From the NCBI GenBank assembly GCA_026196225.1, contig JAPHRD010000119.1:1-64000 (forward strand): a stretch of 64,000 nt of DNA, read 5' to 3'. The notes below the pieces were generated by a model, which searched no databases, was not told where the DNA came from, and saw only the letters and a program-made list of their open reading frames with translations. Position numbers and translations under genes: made by a program. This document shows positions 45,216 to 54,373 of the stretch, piece after piece. Each line of letters begins with the position of its first letter. The first letter of the stretch is position 1. This stretch comes from Motiliproteus sp. Its GTDB lineage: Bacteria; Pseudomonadota; Gammaproteobacteria; Pseudomonadales; Balneatricaceae.

Positions 45216-45222
45216 CTGCGCT

Positions 45223-46242
45223 GTGGCTAATCAACTCTCACAGCTGTTGCAGCAGTGGTATCCCCAACGGGATGCCACCGACTGGGTGCTGGGTACGGTT
45301 TATCGGACTCAAGGCCCCTGCTATCGGAAAACCGGGGCGATGATGCTGTTTAACAGTCTTGGCCAGCAGTTTGGAATGCTCAGTGGCGGCTGTTTGGAAT
45401 CTGATATTCAGCAGCATGCCCGACGGGTTATGCAGGGTGGCCAGGCGGTCACGCTCTGCTATGACGGCAGTGATGAGGATGACCTGTCGTTCCAATTGGG
45501 TATTGGCTGCGGCGGTACTGTGTATATTCTGCTGCAACCGATCACTGCTGATAACAATTACCTGCAGTTGGATCGTCTGCGTGATTCATTGTTGCAGCGC
45601 CAGTCTGGTTACTACTACCAGCAAATTCCAACGGACCACGGAGAGGTGGAAGCCAACTTCTTCAGTGCCGCCAGCGAATCCAGCCGTCCGGTACTGACCA
45701 AGCCTCAAGTGGTTGAGGAAGGCGATCAGCAATGGTTGTTGACCCCAGTTGTGCCAGACCCTCATCTGTTGGTGGTGGGCGGCGGTCTTGATGCCCGGCC
45801 ACTGGTTTCGATGGCCCATCAGCAGGGCTGGCAGGTCAGTTTGTGGGACCCTCGGCCGGCCAATGCCCGGCGCGAGTTCTTTCTTGATGCGGATTTCATT
45901 CTCAATTGTGAGGTGACGGAGCTCCATCAATACTGTCTCGATAGATCGGTCAATGGTGCGGTGTTGATGGCCCACAATGTCGGTATGGATGCCGCGGCAC
46001 TGAAGTCGCTGCAAGGTGTCGAGCTGGAATACCTTGCCATGCTGGGTCCTAGTAACCGCCAACAGCGGGTTTTAACTCAGGCGGGGTTGACGGCAGCTGA
46101 GTTAACCGTGCCGGTGGCGGGTCCTGCAGGTTTGGACTTGGGTGCTGAACTGCCTGAAGGTATCGCTCTGTCGATCCTGGCAGAATTTCATGCAGCAATA
46201 AAAGGGCGCAAGGGCGGCTCGCTCAGTGGGGTGGTTTGGTAA
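45223..46242 (+). CDS. XdhC/CoxI family Moco maturation protein
   Basis: The 339 residues start at a GTG without a clear ribosome binding site, 8 bp after the catalytic subunit gene. The N-terminal XdhC_CoxI domain shows TQGPCYRKTGAMML and GMLSGGCLESDI (about 48-59). The C-terminal half is a Rossmann domain starting HLLVVGGGLDARPLV near 183. XdhC proteins bind molybdenum cofactor, see to its sulfuration and insert it into the cognate hydroxylase. Position in the operon assigns it to the IorAB-like enzyme. It overlaps the next gene by 7 bp. Confidence 0.9.
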   Translation: MANQLSQLLQQWYPQRDATDWVLGTVYRTQGPCYRKTGAMMLFNSLGQQFGMLSGGCLESDIQQHARRVMQGGQAVTLCYDGSDEDDLSFQLGIGCGGTVYILLQPITADNNYLQLDRLRDSLLQRQSGYYYQQIPTDHGEVEANFFSAASESSRPVLTKPQVVEEGDQQWLLTPVVPDPHLLVVGGGLDARPLVSMAHQQGWQVSLWDPRPANARREFFLDADFILNCEVTELHQYCLDRSVNGAVLMAHNVGMDAAALKSLQGVELEYLAMLGPSNRQQRVLTQAGLTAAELTVPVAGPAGLDLGAELPEGIALSILAEFHAAIKGRKGGSLSGVVW

Positions 46243-46895
46243 TGGATCAGCTTGCCGTTTTGATAATGGCTGCAGGCCAGAGCAGTCGCTTCAATGGCTG
46301 TAAAGCGTTAGCGGAAATTGATGGCAAGCCGATGCTTCAGCATCTGATTGATCGCGGTAACGCTGTTTATTCTGGCCATGTTTTTTCAGGTCATGGCTCT
46401 TTAGGTAATGGTTCTTTAGGTAAACACTCCTCAGGTCAGGAGTCTGCGGGCCATGTCTATGTGGCTAGCGGTGGCTGGCATCCGCAACTTCAGCAGGCTT
46501 TTAATGATGCAGTGCTGACGTCTGCAAAATTGGTCCACTGCGCTACTTGGAGTAAAGGTCTAGGTCACTCCATTGCGGAAGCGGTAGCTACGTTGTCAGA
46601 CCGTTACCAGCATCTGTTGCTGCTGTTGGGCGATCAATTGGCATTGACTGACGAAGATCTTCAGAACATCACTAATCAGCTGGGGAGTGCTGATATTGTC
46701 TGCAGCTTTTACGGCGGTAAACGAGGAGCACCAGCGCTGTTTTCGGCGAGCTGTTATCCATCGTTGCTGGAGCTGCAGGGTGACCAGGGTGCCAAGCAAT
46801 TACTGTACAGCGATCGATTCTCGTTGTTGGAAGTTCCCATAGCTGCAGCCGCTATCGATATTGATCAGCCGGAGGATCTAGAGCGTTTTTGCTAG
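46236..46895 (+). CDS. MobA-like nucleotidyltransferase (Mo cofactor cytidylyltransferase type)
   Basis: The 219 residues begin LIMAAGQSSRFNGCKALAEI, the nucleotide-binding loop of MobA/MocA-like transferases, and include LGDQLALTDEDL and FYGGKRGAPALF. Members attach CMP to molybdopterin to make MCD, the cofactor form used by many xanthine oxidase-type enzymes; MobA (GMP) is the alternative. After residue 45 a 30-residue insertion of six pentapeptides (x-G-x-x-x) interrupts the fold, before VYVASGG. The insertion stays in frame and the conserved motifs on both sides are intact, so the gene should still be functional. Confidence 0.85.
   Translation: MVMDQLAVLIMAAGQSSRFNGCKALAEIDGKPMLQHLIDRGNAVYSGHVFSGHGSLGNGSLGKHSSGQESAGHVYVASGGWHPQLQQAFNDAVLTSAKLVHCATWSKGLGHSIAEAVATLSDRYQHLLLLLGDQLALTDEDLQNITNQLGSADIVCSFYGGKRGAPALFSASCYPSLLELQGDQGAKQLLYSDRFSLLEVPIAAAAIDIDQPEDLERFC
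46371..46460 (+). repeat. 15-bp minisatellite, six units, in the MobA-like gene
   Basis: Six imperfect 15-bp units encode SGHVF, SGHGS, LGNGS, LGKHS, SGQES and AGHVY. Gly is at position two of every unit (codon GGY). First and last units are most alike. The period is a multiple of three, so changes in unit number keep the frame. Confidence 0.85.
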
Positions 46896-46923
46896 GTTAA
46901 TCCATCCGCTTGGTTTTCTAACA

Positions 46924-48522
46924 TTAATCGGCTGTGGCCAGGGACGCTCTTTGTAGGTGATAGCAGGTTCGGCTAATATGCTGGCTCACTCGTCGACTCC
47001 AGCGGATCGCTTCCAATTGATCGGTCCCTTCCGGAACTTCAATCAACCCCCGCGCCATCGCGTCAGCCACCTGTTCACGGTATCGGCTAGCATCACTTTC
47101 CAATTGCTGGTGGCCCCGGTTGGCACGAATATAAGCGTCCATCCAGGATCGATTTCTTGCATCCTGAAAAATGGCGGGAAGTTCGCTACTGAGGTAGTGG
47201 TGAAACTGCTGCAGTGATTCAGTGCTACGGATGGTGATGGCTCGGTCCTCCTCTTCTTCAAAGCGTTCATGCAGGCGTTGCAGATGATCCAGCGTGTGAA
47301 ACAACGACTTTAATCGTGCCAATTGCGACGGGTTTTCTGTCGTAATCCGGTCCAGATACTCGTGGGTTTCATTTAGCGCCTGTTGAAGTTGAGGCAAATC
47401 GCAGAGTTCTTCATTTTTAGCCTTGCTGTCCTCGCCTAGTACTCCTGTTGCATGTCGGAGCAGCGTGTTTAGTTCCGAAATGGCGCTCTCTTGAGCAGCG
47501 TTTAGGGCGACTATAGGGTCCGAAAGCAATACTGGATCCAGGCCTGCAGTGAGGGAGGAACTCTGCTTTTTAACCAGTTGGTACATCAATCGTGAAAAAA
47601 GTGGCGTTAGCGGCAACACTATCAGGACCCCCAGAAGATTGAAGAAGGTGTGGAACCCCACCAGCGATAGTTCGGGTTCTTGATCGATTAAACCGGGCGC
47701 CAGCCACTCCATGGTTTCCCGGTAGGGCGCGATCAGCAGTATTGCCAATACCCCGGTACATAGATTAAAAATAACATGGGATAGCCCAGTACGTCGGGCG
47801 TTGGCTGCACTGCCGATGGTGGCCATGGCTGCAGTGACAGTGGTTCCGATATCCATTCCTATCACCAGCGCTGCTGCTTGTTGCCAGACGATCAAGTCGG
47901 CGTAAAGTGCGGTTAAGGCTGCCGCAACGCCAGCACTGGAGGACTGGGTGATGATGGTGAAAATCGCACCGATAGCAACTAGCTGCAAAATTCCAAGCCA
48001 GTTGTCACCGGGGAGTTGAGAGAAATCGAACACCTGCTGCAGACCTCCCATTCCCTGCTGCAGCATGGATATACCGACAAAGATCAGCCCAAATCCCGAC
48101 AGTGCCAGTCCTGATGAGGCTATTCGATTAGAGGCAAACAGTTTGAGAATGGCACCGACCAGAATCAATGGCAGAGCCAGGAGCCCCAGCTTCAACTTGA
48201 ACCCCACCACTGCTACCAGCCAACCGGTGATCGTTGTACCCAGGTTTGCTCCGAAGATAATTCCCAGTGCATTGTGAAACTGCATTAACTCGGCGCTAAC
48301 AAAGCCAACGGCGGCAACGGTGGTAGCGCTGGATGATTGCAAAATCGCTGTGCATGTCGCTCCCATCGCGGCACCGCTAGTGGGGGTTCGGGTGTAGCGC
48401 ATCAGTTGGCTTTTCAGCTGGTCGCCAGCCAATGCTCGTAGCCCATCGGTCATGACAATCATGCCTAGCAGAAAGATGCCCAATCCGCCCAGACTGGTGA
48501 CCCACATGGTTAAGCTGTCCAC
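46924..48522 (-). CDS. Na+/phosphate symporter family protein (second copy)
   Basis: The 532 residues have the two Na/Pi repeats: AILQSSSATTVAAVGF with GANLGTT, and ITQSSSAGVAAALTAL with GMDIGTT. Around eight membrane helices end near residue 310, and a helical PhoU-like C-terminal part follows. It starts with GTG after AGGAGGGGAG. It resembles the symporter at 27140-28936 in layout, but is shorter and differs in the second repeat (GMDIGTT for GANVGTT). It converges on the MobA-like gene. Confidence 0.9.
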   Translation of the reverse strand: MDSLTMWVTSLGGLGIFLLGMIVMTDGLRALAGDQLKSQLMRYTRTPTSGAAMGATCTAILQSSSATTVAAVGFVSAELMQFHNALGIIFGANLGTTITGWLVAVVGFKLKLGLLALPLILVGAILKLFASNRIASSGLALSGFGLIFVGISMLQQGMGGLQQVFDFSQLPGDNWLGILQLVAIGAIFTIITQSSSAGVAAALTALYADLIVWQQAAALVIGMDIGTTVTAAMATIGSAANARRTGLSHVIFNLCTGVLAILLIAPYRETMEWLAPGLIDQEPELSLVGFHTFFNLLGVLIVLPLTPLFSRLMYQLVKKQSSSLTAGLDPVLLSDPIVALNAAQESAISELNTLLRHATGVLGEDSKAKNEELCDLPQLQQALNETHEYLDRITTENPSQLARLKSLFHTLDHLQRLHERFEEEEDRAITIRSTESLQQFHHYLSSELPAIFQDARNRSWMDAYIRANRGHQQLESDASRYREQVADAMARGLIEVPEGTDQLEAIRWSRRVSQHISRTCYHLQRASLATAD

Positions 48523-48597
48523 GGCCAGCTCCCCTCCTTAAGCTTCTACTAATAAGCATAGGTGAGAACCGGGAAATTGAGGTGGGGTTTACAGGTA

Positions 48598-49530
48598 TCA
48601 GGCGCTGGGTTGGCTGTGAAACTTCCGGTTAATATCTTCGATAGCATCGACCAAAATATTAACGAATGCTGATGCCAATAACGATGCTGGCCGGTGCGCG
48701 GGTTGTAGGATTGAGATGGCTAGAGGGACGGTCGGGGTGAATGGGCGAAACACCAGCGTTGGGTCCAATTGTTGATACTCAAAGTAGCTGGCGGCGGTCA
48801 TGGGGTCGCAGATGCAGTAGCAAAGTTGTTCTTCAACCAGTTTCAGTGCCGGCTGAAAGTTACGCAGTTCAAAGCGGGCGTTGAGCTCGGCGCCTACTGA
48901 GTGAAAGGCTTCCTGGGTGGCGATCAGATTGGGGTGGCCATCTTGTAAAGTGGCTAAGGGGCGGCCGCAGAGATCGGCTGGATTGATGACTGATTTCTGG
49001 CTGAGTGGGTCGTCGCGGTGCATGGCGCATACGCAATGCAATTCAAAATCCATGCTGTCCAGTGCCCGGTTGGGGGCGGGGGTTTCCGCCAGACCGATGT
49101 CATATTGTTGAGACGCGACCCATTCTTCAATAATCGTTGATGCGCGCATCATCAGCGAAACTTTGACCTGGGGTTTGTCCCTGACAAAGTCAGCCAACAA
49201 ACGTGGCATCATGAATTGCGAGGATGCGGGCATACAGGCAATCCGTAGTCTACCTTCCCCCAGATCTGCAATTTCCCGCATGGTCCTAGTCGACTGCGAA
49301 AATCGGTCAAGTATCGCTTCAGTCTCTTCCAGAAAATAGACCGCTTCCGGTTTTTTGATTAGCCGGCCCCGTTGGCGTTCAAACAGAACCAGTCCGAGTT
49401 CCTCCTCCAGATTAGCAATCATCGAACTGACCGCTGGTTGGGTGCGATTGAGGGCGCGGGCAGCTTCGGAAATGGAGCCGGTACGCATCACTTCCCGAAA
49501 AGCCTGAAGTTGTCTGAAACTGATGTTCAT
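48598..49530 (-). CDS. LysR family regulator
   Basis: The 310 residues have a LysR winged helix (MNISFRQLQAFREVMRTGSI, then SEAARALNRTQPAVSSMI) and a periplasmic-binding-like effector domain (about 90-300). It is divergent from dctQ across 151 bp and so is the likely regulator of the TRAP-dehydrogenase module. The close relation in helix sequence to opine/amino-acid catabolic LysR proteins is an inference. AGAGG precedes the ATG. Confidence 0.92.
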   Translation of the reverse strand: MNISFRQLQAFREVMRTGSISEAARALNRTQPAVSSMIANLEEELGLVLFERQRGRLIKKPEAVYFLEETEAILDRFSQSTRTMREIADLGEGRLRIACMPASSQFMMPRLLADFVRDKPQVKVSLMMRASTIIEEWVASQQYDIGLAETPAPNRALDSMDFELHCVCAMHRDDPLSQKSVINPADLCGRPLATLQDGHPNLIATQEAFHSVGAELNARFELRNFQPALKLVEEQLCYCICDPMTAASYFEYQQLDPTLVFRPFTPTVPLAISILQPAHRPASLLASAFVNILVDAIEDINRKFHSQPSA

Positions 49531-49681
49531 ATAGCCTCTTGAATTACAAGGTTAATCGCTAAAGCATAAAATAAATCTATGGAAGCATCAATATTATCGT
49601 TTTGATTTTATAGTGTGCCATTGACAACATTATTCTCAACCCAAAAAGAACAACGCTGTACCGAGTTGAGGATAGGTGCCC

Positions 49682-50152
49682 ATGAATAAGTTTGTCAGTC
49701 TGCTCCTAACCGGGCTGATCTGCCTGGTAGCCGGGGGGCAGTTTGTACAAGTCATCACTCGCTATGTGCTTGAGGTGCCGGTGATGGGGTTGGAGGAGAG
49801 TCTGCTCTATCCAACGTTATGGCTCTATGTGCTTGGTGCGGTTAACGCCTCTCGTGAGAACACCCATATACGAGCCAATGTGCTGGAGATCGTTCTAAAG
49901 ACGCCTCGGCAGTTCTGCATTCTGGCCATTGCCGGCGAAGTTATCAGTTTGGTCGTCGGTTGCTGGCTTACCTATTGGGCTTGGGATTTCACCAAGTATT
50001 CCTGGCGGGTCTGGAAAGAGAGCCCAACCCTGTATATCCCCACCTTCTATGTCGATGTGGCACTGCTTACCGGATTGGTCTTGATGATGATCTATACCGC
50101 AGTTCATCTCTGGGGACATGTTCGTAGTCTGTCTGTTGGAGAGGAGCACTAA
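49682..50152 (+). CDS. dctQ: TRAP transporter small permease, DctQ (second system)
   Basis: I chose the ATG at 49682 (156 residues); a GTG six bases upstream is possible. Four membrane helices are visible, with VITRYVLEVPVMGLEESLLY (the second-helix region containing the conserved E) and HIRANVLEIVLK. It pairs with the DctM encoded one base after its stop. A TTGACA at 49621-49626 may be the -35 of the operon. Confidence 0.9.
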   Translation: MNKFVSLLLTGLICLVAGGQFVQVITRYVLEVPVMGLEESLLYPTLWLYVLGAVNASRENTHIRANVLEIVLKTPRQFCILAIAGEVISLVVGCWLTYWAWDFTKYSWRVWKESPTLYIPTFYVDVALLTGLVLMMIYTAVHLWGHVRSLSVGEEH

Positions 50153-50153
50153 G

Positions 50154-51452
50154 ATGATTGAAATTGCGCTGATTGCGGTTGCACTGCTGGTCATTCTTTT
50201 GACCTTGGGTGTGCCTCTACCTTACTGCTTTGGCAGCGGTTTGATGGTGATGTATTTCCTTGGTGATGTGGTGATGAAGGGCAATATGCTCTGGGGGTTT
50301 CAGCAACTGGGCAATCCCGTACTGCTAGCCATCCCACTATTCGTACTTGCTGGCACCATTATGAGTGTCAGTGGTATCGCTGCCAGCCTCCTTAGATTCG
50401 TCAACATCTTCGTTGGACACCTTCGTGGTGGTCTGGGTGTGGTTGCGACGGTGAGCTGTGCCTTGATCGGTGCCATCTCCGGCTCAGGTCTGACCGGTGT
50501 TGCAGCTATCGGCCCGCTGTTGATCCCGGAGATGGAGAAGCAGGGTTATCCACGCGAATATGCAACGGCACTAATTGCCAACGCCTCGCTGCTGGGGCTG
50601 TTGATTCCTCCCAGCGTTACCATGATCGTCTACGGCTGGGTGACTGATACGTCGATTCTGGCCTGCTTCCTGGCGACGCTGGGCCCAGGCTTGTTGATTA
50701 TGGCCAATTTCTCGGTGGTCAACGTATGGATGGCCCGCAAGTTCCCGCTGGTGCTGGAAGATAGACCCAAGGGTGCCGAGTTTGTTGAAGAGGTCAGTCG
50801 TCGCGGCTTTAAGGCAACCCCTGCGCTACTGATGCCGGTGATTATTCTCGGCGGCATCTACGGCGGCATTATGACCCCCACTGAAGCCGCAGCGGTGGCA
50901 GTGATCTATGCCATTCCGGTTGGATTCCTGATCTATAAGGGCCTGGACTGGAAGACCTTCCTGGGTGCAGGCAAAGAAGCTTCTACTTCTGTGGGTGCCA
51001 TTATGCTGATGATCCTGTTCAGCATGATTCTGTCGCAGATGTTTGTGTTGGAGAGTATCCCGCAAGCGCTGGTTGAATCGATCTTCGCCATCACCGAAAA
51101 CAAAACCCTGTTGCTGATTCTGATTAACGTGCTGCTGTTTCTGGTGGGCATGGTAGTCAACGACGTGACGGCGATCATCCTGATCGCGCCATTACTGTTG
51201 CCCCTGATGGAGGCGATCGGCGTTAGTCCGATTCAGTTTGCCGCCATCATGGGTGTGAACACGGCTATGGGGGGTGTGACTCCTCCTTACGCTTCGATTC
51301 TCTATCTGGGAGCCCGTATCGGCAAGGTCAAAGTGACCAAGGTAATTCGCCCGGCGATGATCCTGATTATTACTGGATATTTGCCGGTGGTGTTCCTGAC
51401 CTCCTTCTGGGATGACCTGTCACTGGGGCTACCAGGCTTCTTTGGCTATTGA
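50154..51452 (+). CDS. dctM: TRAP transporter large permease, DctM (second system)
   Basis: The ATG at 50154 follows GAGGAG and gives 432 residues; the longer frame adds 12 residues inside dctQ. About twelve membrane helices with SGSGLTGVAAIGPLLIPEME, LLGLLIPPSVTMIVYG and MGGVTPPYASILYLGA are typical of DctM. It works with DctQ and DctP in Na+-driven import. Confidence 0.93.
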   Translation: MIEIALIAVALLVILLTLGVPLPYCFGSGLMVMYFLGDVVMKGNMLWGFQQLGNPVLLAIPLFVLAGTIMSVSGIAASLLRFVNIFVGHLRGGLGVVATVSCALIGAISGSGLTGVAAIGPLLIPEMEKQGYPREYATALIANASLLGLLIPPSVTMIVYGWVTDTSILACFLATLGPGLLIMANFSVVNVWMARKFPLVLEDRPKGAEFVEEVSRRGFKATPALLMPVIILGGIYGGIMTPTEAAAVAVIYAIPVGFLIYKGLDWKTFLGAGKEASTSVGAIMLMILFSMILSQMFVLESIPQALVESIFAITENKTLLLILINVLLFLVGMVVNDVTAIILIAPLLLPLMEAIGVSPIQFAAIMGVNTAMGGVTPPYASILYLGARIGKVKVTKVIRPAMILIITGYLPVVFLTSFWDDLSLGLPGFFGY

Positions 51453-51530
51453 TTTTAACGATGAGAAAGATGCCGGGTGCGTCATGCCCGCTGAATAAAC
51501 ACAACAAACGATCATGATGAGGAACGTACT

Positions 51531-52535
51531 ATGAAATCAACCTTCGCTAGCAAATACCTGGGTACGGCCATTGTTGCCGGTGCTTTGAGTGTGGCTGCAG
51601 TCGCCGAAGCTGCGACCTTGAAAGTCAGTCATATCCGCCCACAGGGCGCGATTATCGATGTAGAGCTGAAGGAGTTTGCCACTAAGGTGGACAAGGCTAC
51701 TGATGGTGATGTGAAGATCAAGATATTTGCCGCCAGTGCCTTGGGTGACTACACCACGGTGCAGGAGCGTATCTCTGTAGGTGCCGTCGATATGGCTGTT
51801 CAGCCTGCCGCTACCGCTGCCTCTCGTAAGATGCAGATCAGCGCCTTCCCTTATGTTGCAGAAAACTGGCAACAGGCTCGCAAGATCTATGGTCCAGGCG
51901 GTGCTATCTACGATGCCATGAAAGATCTTTATGCCAAGCAGGATATCGTTATGCTGGCCGCCTACCCGGTTTATTTCGGTGGTGTAGCCCTGAACCGTGA
52001 TGCGGTTTCTCCGGGTAATCCTACTATCGATAAAGGTATTAAGGTCCGGGTTCCCGGCATCAAAAGCTTCCAGCTGACCAGTGACGCACTGGGTTACATC
52101 AGCTCTCCCATCCCTTTTTCTGAGGCTTTTACCGCGGTTCAGACTGGTGTTGTTGACGGTGTGATCGGTTCCGGCGCCGAAGGTTATTACGCCTCGTTCC
52201 GGGATGTAACCAGGACCTATGTGCCTGTGAACACTCACTTCGAAGTTTGGTACATGATTATCAACTCCGAGAGTCTGGCAGATCTTGACGGCGACGACCG
52301 TAAGGCACTGCAGCAGGCCGCCGTTGAATTTGAAGCCAAGCGTTGGACCAAAGCTGAGTCTGACCAGACCGCTTACGAGCAGAAGCTGGCTGACTATGGT
52401 GCCACCATCATAAAACTGTCTGACCAGCAATTGGCTGCAGCTGCCAAAAAAGTGCGCGCTGAAGTGTGGCCGCAGATTCTGGAAGACGTTGGCGCAGAAT
52501 GGGGTCAGGGTATTCTCGACCGTATCGCCAAGTAA
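51531..52535 (+). CDS. dctP: TRAP solute-binding protein, DctP (second system)
   Basis: The 334 residues have a signal peptide ending near AEA (about 28) and a DctP fold. The Arg that usually binds the substrate carboxylate is in IKVRVPGIKSF near 172-182, and GAVDMAVQPAATA is in the first lobe. GAGGAA precedes the ATG. It is followed by dehydrogenase genes, so the substrate is probably a carboxylated amine such as a hydroxyproline isomer, opine or D-amino acid. Confidence 0.92.
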   Translation: MKSTFASKYLGTAIVAGALSVAAVAEAATLKVSHIRPQGAIIDVELKEFATKVDKATDGDVKIKIFAASALGDYTTVQERISVGAVDMAVQPAATAASRKMQISAFPYVAENWQQARKIYGPGGAIYDAMKDLYAKQDIVMLAAYPVYFGGVALNRDAVSPGNPTIDKGIKVRVPGIKSFQLTSDALGYISSPIPFSEAFTAVQTGVVDGVIGSGAEGYYASFRDVTRTYVPVNTHFEVWYMIINSESLADLDGDDRKALQQAAVEFEAKRWTKAESDQTAYEQKLADYGATIIKLSDQQLAAAAKKVRAEVWPQILEDVGAEWGQGILDRIAK

Positions 52536-52543
52536 GCAATTCT

Positions 52544-52570
52544 GGGGCGGCTTAACTCCTTAGCAGCCCC
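52544..52570. repeat. Hairpin after dctP (second system)
   Basis: GGGGC-G-GCT pairs with AGC-A-GCCCC, with one internal mismatch and a 9-base loop. It starts 8 bp after the dctP stop and lacks a T-run, so it may protect the binding-protein message, like the palindrome after the first dctP. Confidence 0.5.
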
Positions 52571-52599
52571 TCAATTCGCCGCTGTTTAGGGTGTCTGAA

Positions 52600-52941
52600 A
52601 TGTTCCGATCTCTCTCTCAATCGGCCGCCAAGCAGGTGAGTCTGATAATCAATGACCGTCGGGTATTGGTGCCAGTGGGTAGTTCAGTCTGGGCTGCGAT
52701 GGCCTTGGCGGGTGATACCGCCACCCGACTATCACCAGTAACCGAGCAAAAAAGGTCTGCCTACTGCGCCATGGGTGTCTGTTTTGAATGCCTGGTGGAG
52801 ATCGACGGCATGCCGAATAGACAAGCCTGCCTGACTCTGGTTGAAGAGGGAATGTGTGTTCGTTTTCAAAAGATTACTGAACGAACGGGTGCCGAAACCC
52901 CCGTAGATCAATGGCAGCCCGCCAAGGTTCAGGGAGGCTAA
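52600..52941 (+). CDS. (2Fe-2S) subunit of hydroxyproline/opine-type dehydrogenase
   Basis: The ATG at 52600 (113 residues) follows AGGG; a GTG nine bases upstream is possible. Cysteines in YCAMGVCFECLVEIDG (about 52-67) and QACLTL make a ferredoxin-like [2Fe-2S] site of the HcnA/LhpE type (small subunit of D-hydroxyproline dehydrogenase and octopine/nopaline oxidases). It shuttles electrons between the two flavoprotein subunits encoded next. Cytoplasmic. Confidence 0.82.
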   Translation: MFRSLSQSAAKQVSLIINDRRVLVPVGSSVWAAMALAGDTATRLSPVTEQKRSAYCAMGVCFECLVEIDGMPNRQACLTLVEEGMCVRFQKITERTGAETPVDQWQPAKVQGG

Positions 52942-52942
52942 C

Positions 52943-54373
52943 ATGCAAACAAGTTTTGATATCGCCATCATCGGCGCTGGGCCTGCGGGTATGAGTGCTG
53001 CGATTACCGCTGCCGAAACAGGCGCGAGCGTAGTAGTGCTCGATGATAAGCCCAAAGCAGGGGGACAGATCTATCGCAACGTAGCTGATAGTCCGCTGCA
53101 GGATCCCAATCTACTGGGAGAAGATTACCTGCAGGGTAAGGCATTACTGGAACGTTTTGAGAACAGCCCTGTTGAGCGGATTCAGGGGGCTACGGTTTGG
53201 CATCTGGGTGATAACGGTGAGGTGCTGTTTTCCAAGGATCAACAGACCTGCAGTTTAACCGCCCGCGAGCTAATGCTTAGCTGCGGTGCGATGGAACGGC
53301 CTTTTCCAATCCCTGGCTGGCACCTTCCCGGTGTAATGTCAGCAGGCAGCGCGCAGGTGATGTTGAAGTCCGATGCATTGGTTATGGATGGAGCGATATT
53401 TGCTGGCACGGGGCCTCTGTTGTACCTCATTGTCGCCCAGTATTTACGTCTGGGGGTGAAGGTCAAAGCGCTAGTGGATACCACTTCCAAAAGTGGTTAT
53501 ATCCAAGCTGCATCTCATTTTGGTGGAGCTCTATCTGGTCTGCCGATGATCCAGAAGGGGCTGACATTACTTGCCGAGATCAAGCGTGCTGGTGTGCCGG
53601 TCTATCGTTTTGCAGAATCGTTGTCGGTTCAGGGTGAGGAGAAAGTTACTGCGCTCCAGTTCAACTGCGGAAAGCAACAACATCTGTTGGAAACAGAACA
53701 CCTATTTCTCCACCAGGGGGTTATTCCTAATCTCAATATGACTCGCTCTTTGGGACTGGAGCATCGCTGGTGTGAGCAGCAGCTCTGTTGGAAACCCGAT
53801 TTGAATGAGTGGGGCCAGAGCTCCATTGACAGCATCTCGGTAGCCGGAGATTGCAGCGGTATTGTTGGCGCCGATGGTTCTCAAATGATGGGTAAGATGG
53901 TGGCGCTAAATCAGCTTTACCGCCTAGGTCTGATCGACCGTGAACAACGAGATCAGCAGGCGGTGAGCAGTCGCAAACAACTGAGCCGTTTAAATAGTTT
54001 TCGCCGCTTTATCGATACGCTCTATCGTCCCATAGACCAGCATCGCATCCCTTCCCAAGCAGATACCGTTATCTGCCGGTGCGAAGAACAGAATTTGGAG
54101 CAATTACAGCAGGGATTTGCTCAGGGTGCCCGTGGCCCCAATGAACTTAAAGGGCTGACCCGTTGCGGCATGGGGCCTTGCCAGGGACGCCAGTGTGGTC
54201 ATACCGTCAGCGAGCTGCTAGCTCAGTGGCGAGGTGAACGGGTGGAAGAGGTCGGTTACTACCGTCTGCGCTCTCCCATGCGACTGTTGAACCTGACCGA
54301 ACTCAGCCGTTTTAATCGGATTAGCGCGGCTAACCCGCCCGAAAAGAAAGTGCTGGCAGGAGAGCGTCGATGA
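52943..54373 (+). CDS. FAD/NAD(P)-binding subunit with BFD domain (HcnB/LhpC-like)
   Basis: The 476 residues start IAIIGAGPAGMSAAITAA (dinucleotide-binding) and keep a second nucleotide fold (about 140-290). The C-terminus has a bacterioferredoxin-like [2Fe-2S] domain: ICRCEEQNLEQL, then RCGMGPCQGRQC (about 375-425). This layout is the large subunit of hydrogen cyanide synthase, opine oxidase and D-hydroxyproline dehydrogenase. It lies 1 bp after the small subunit and overlaps the third subunit by 4 bp (ATGA). GGAGG precedes the ATG. Confidence 0.88.
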   Translation: MQTSFDIAIIGAGPAGMSAAITAAETGASVVVLDDKPKAGGQIYRNVADSPLQDPNLLGEDYLQGKALLERFENSPVERIQGATVWHLGDNGEVLFSKDQQTCSLTARELMLSCGAMERPFPIPGWHLPGVMSAGSAQVMLKSDALVMDGAIFAGTGPLLYLIVAQYLRLGVKVKALVDTTSKSGYIQAASHFGGALSGLPMIQKGLTLLAEIKRAGVPVYRFAESLSVQGEEKVTALQFNCGKQQHLLETEHLFLHQGVIPNLNMTRSLGLEHRWCEQQLCWKPDLNEWGQSSIDSISVAGDCSGIVGADGSQMMGKMVALNQLYRLGLIDREQRDQQAVSSRKQLSRLNSFRRFIDTLYRPIDQHRIPSQADTVICRCEEQNLEQLQQGFAQGARGPNELKGLTRCGMGPCQGRQCGHTVSELLAQWRGERVEEVGYYRLRSPMRLLNLTELSRFNRISAANPPEKKVLAGERR

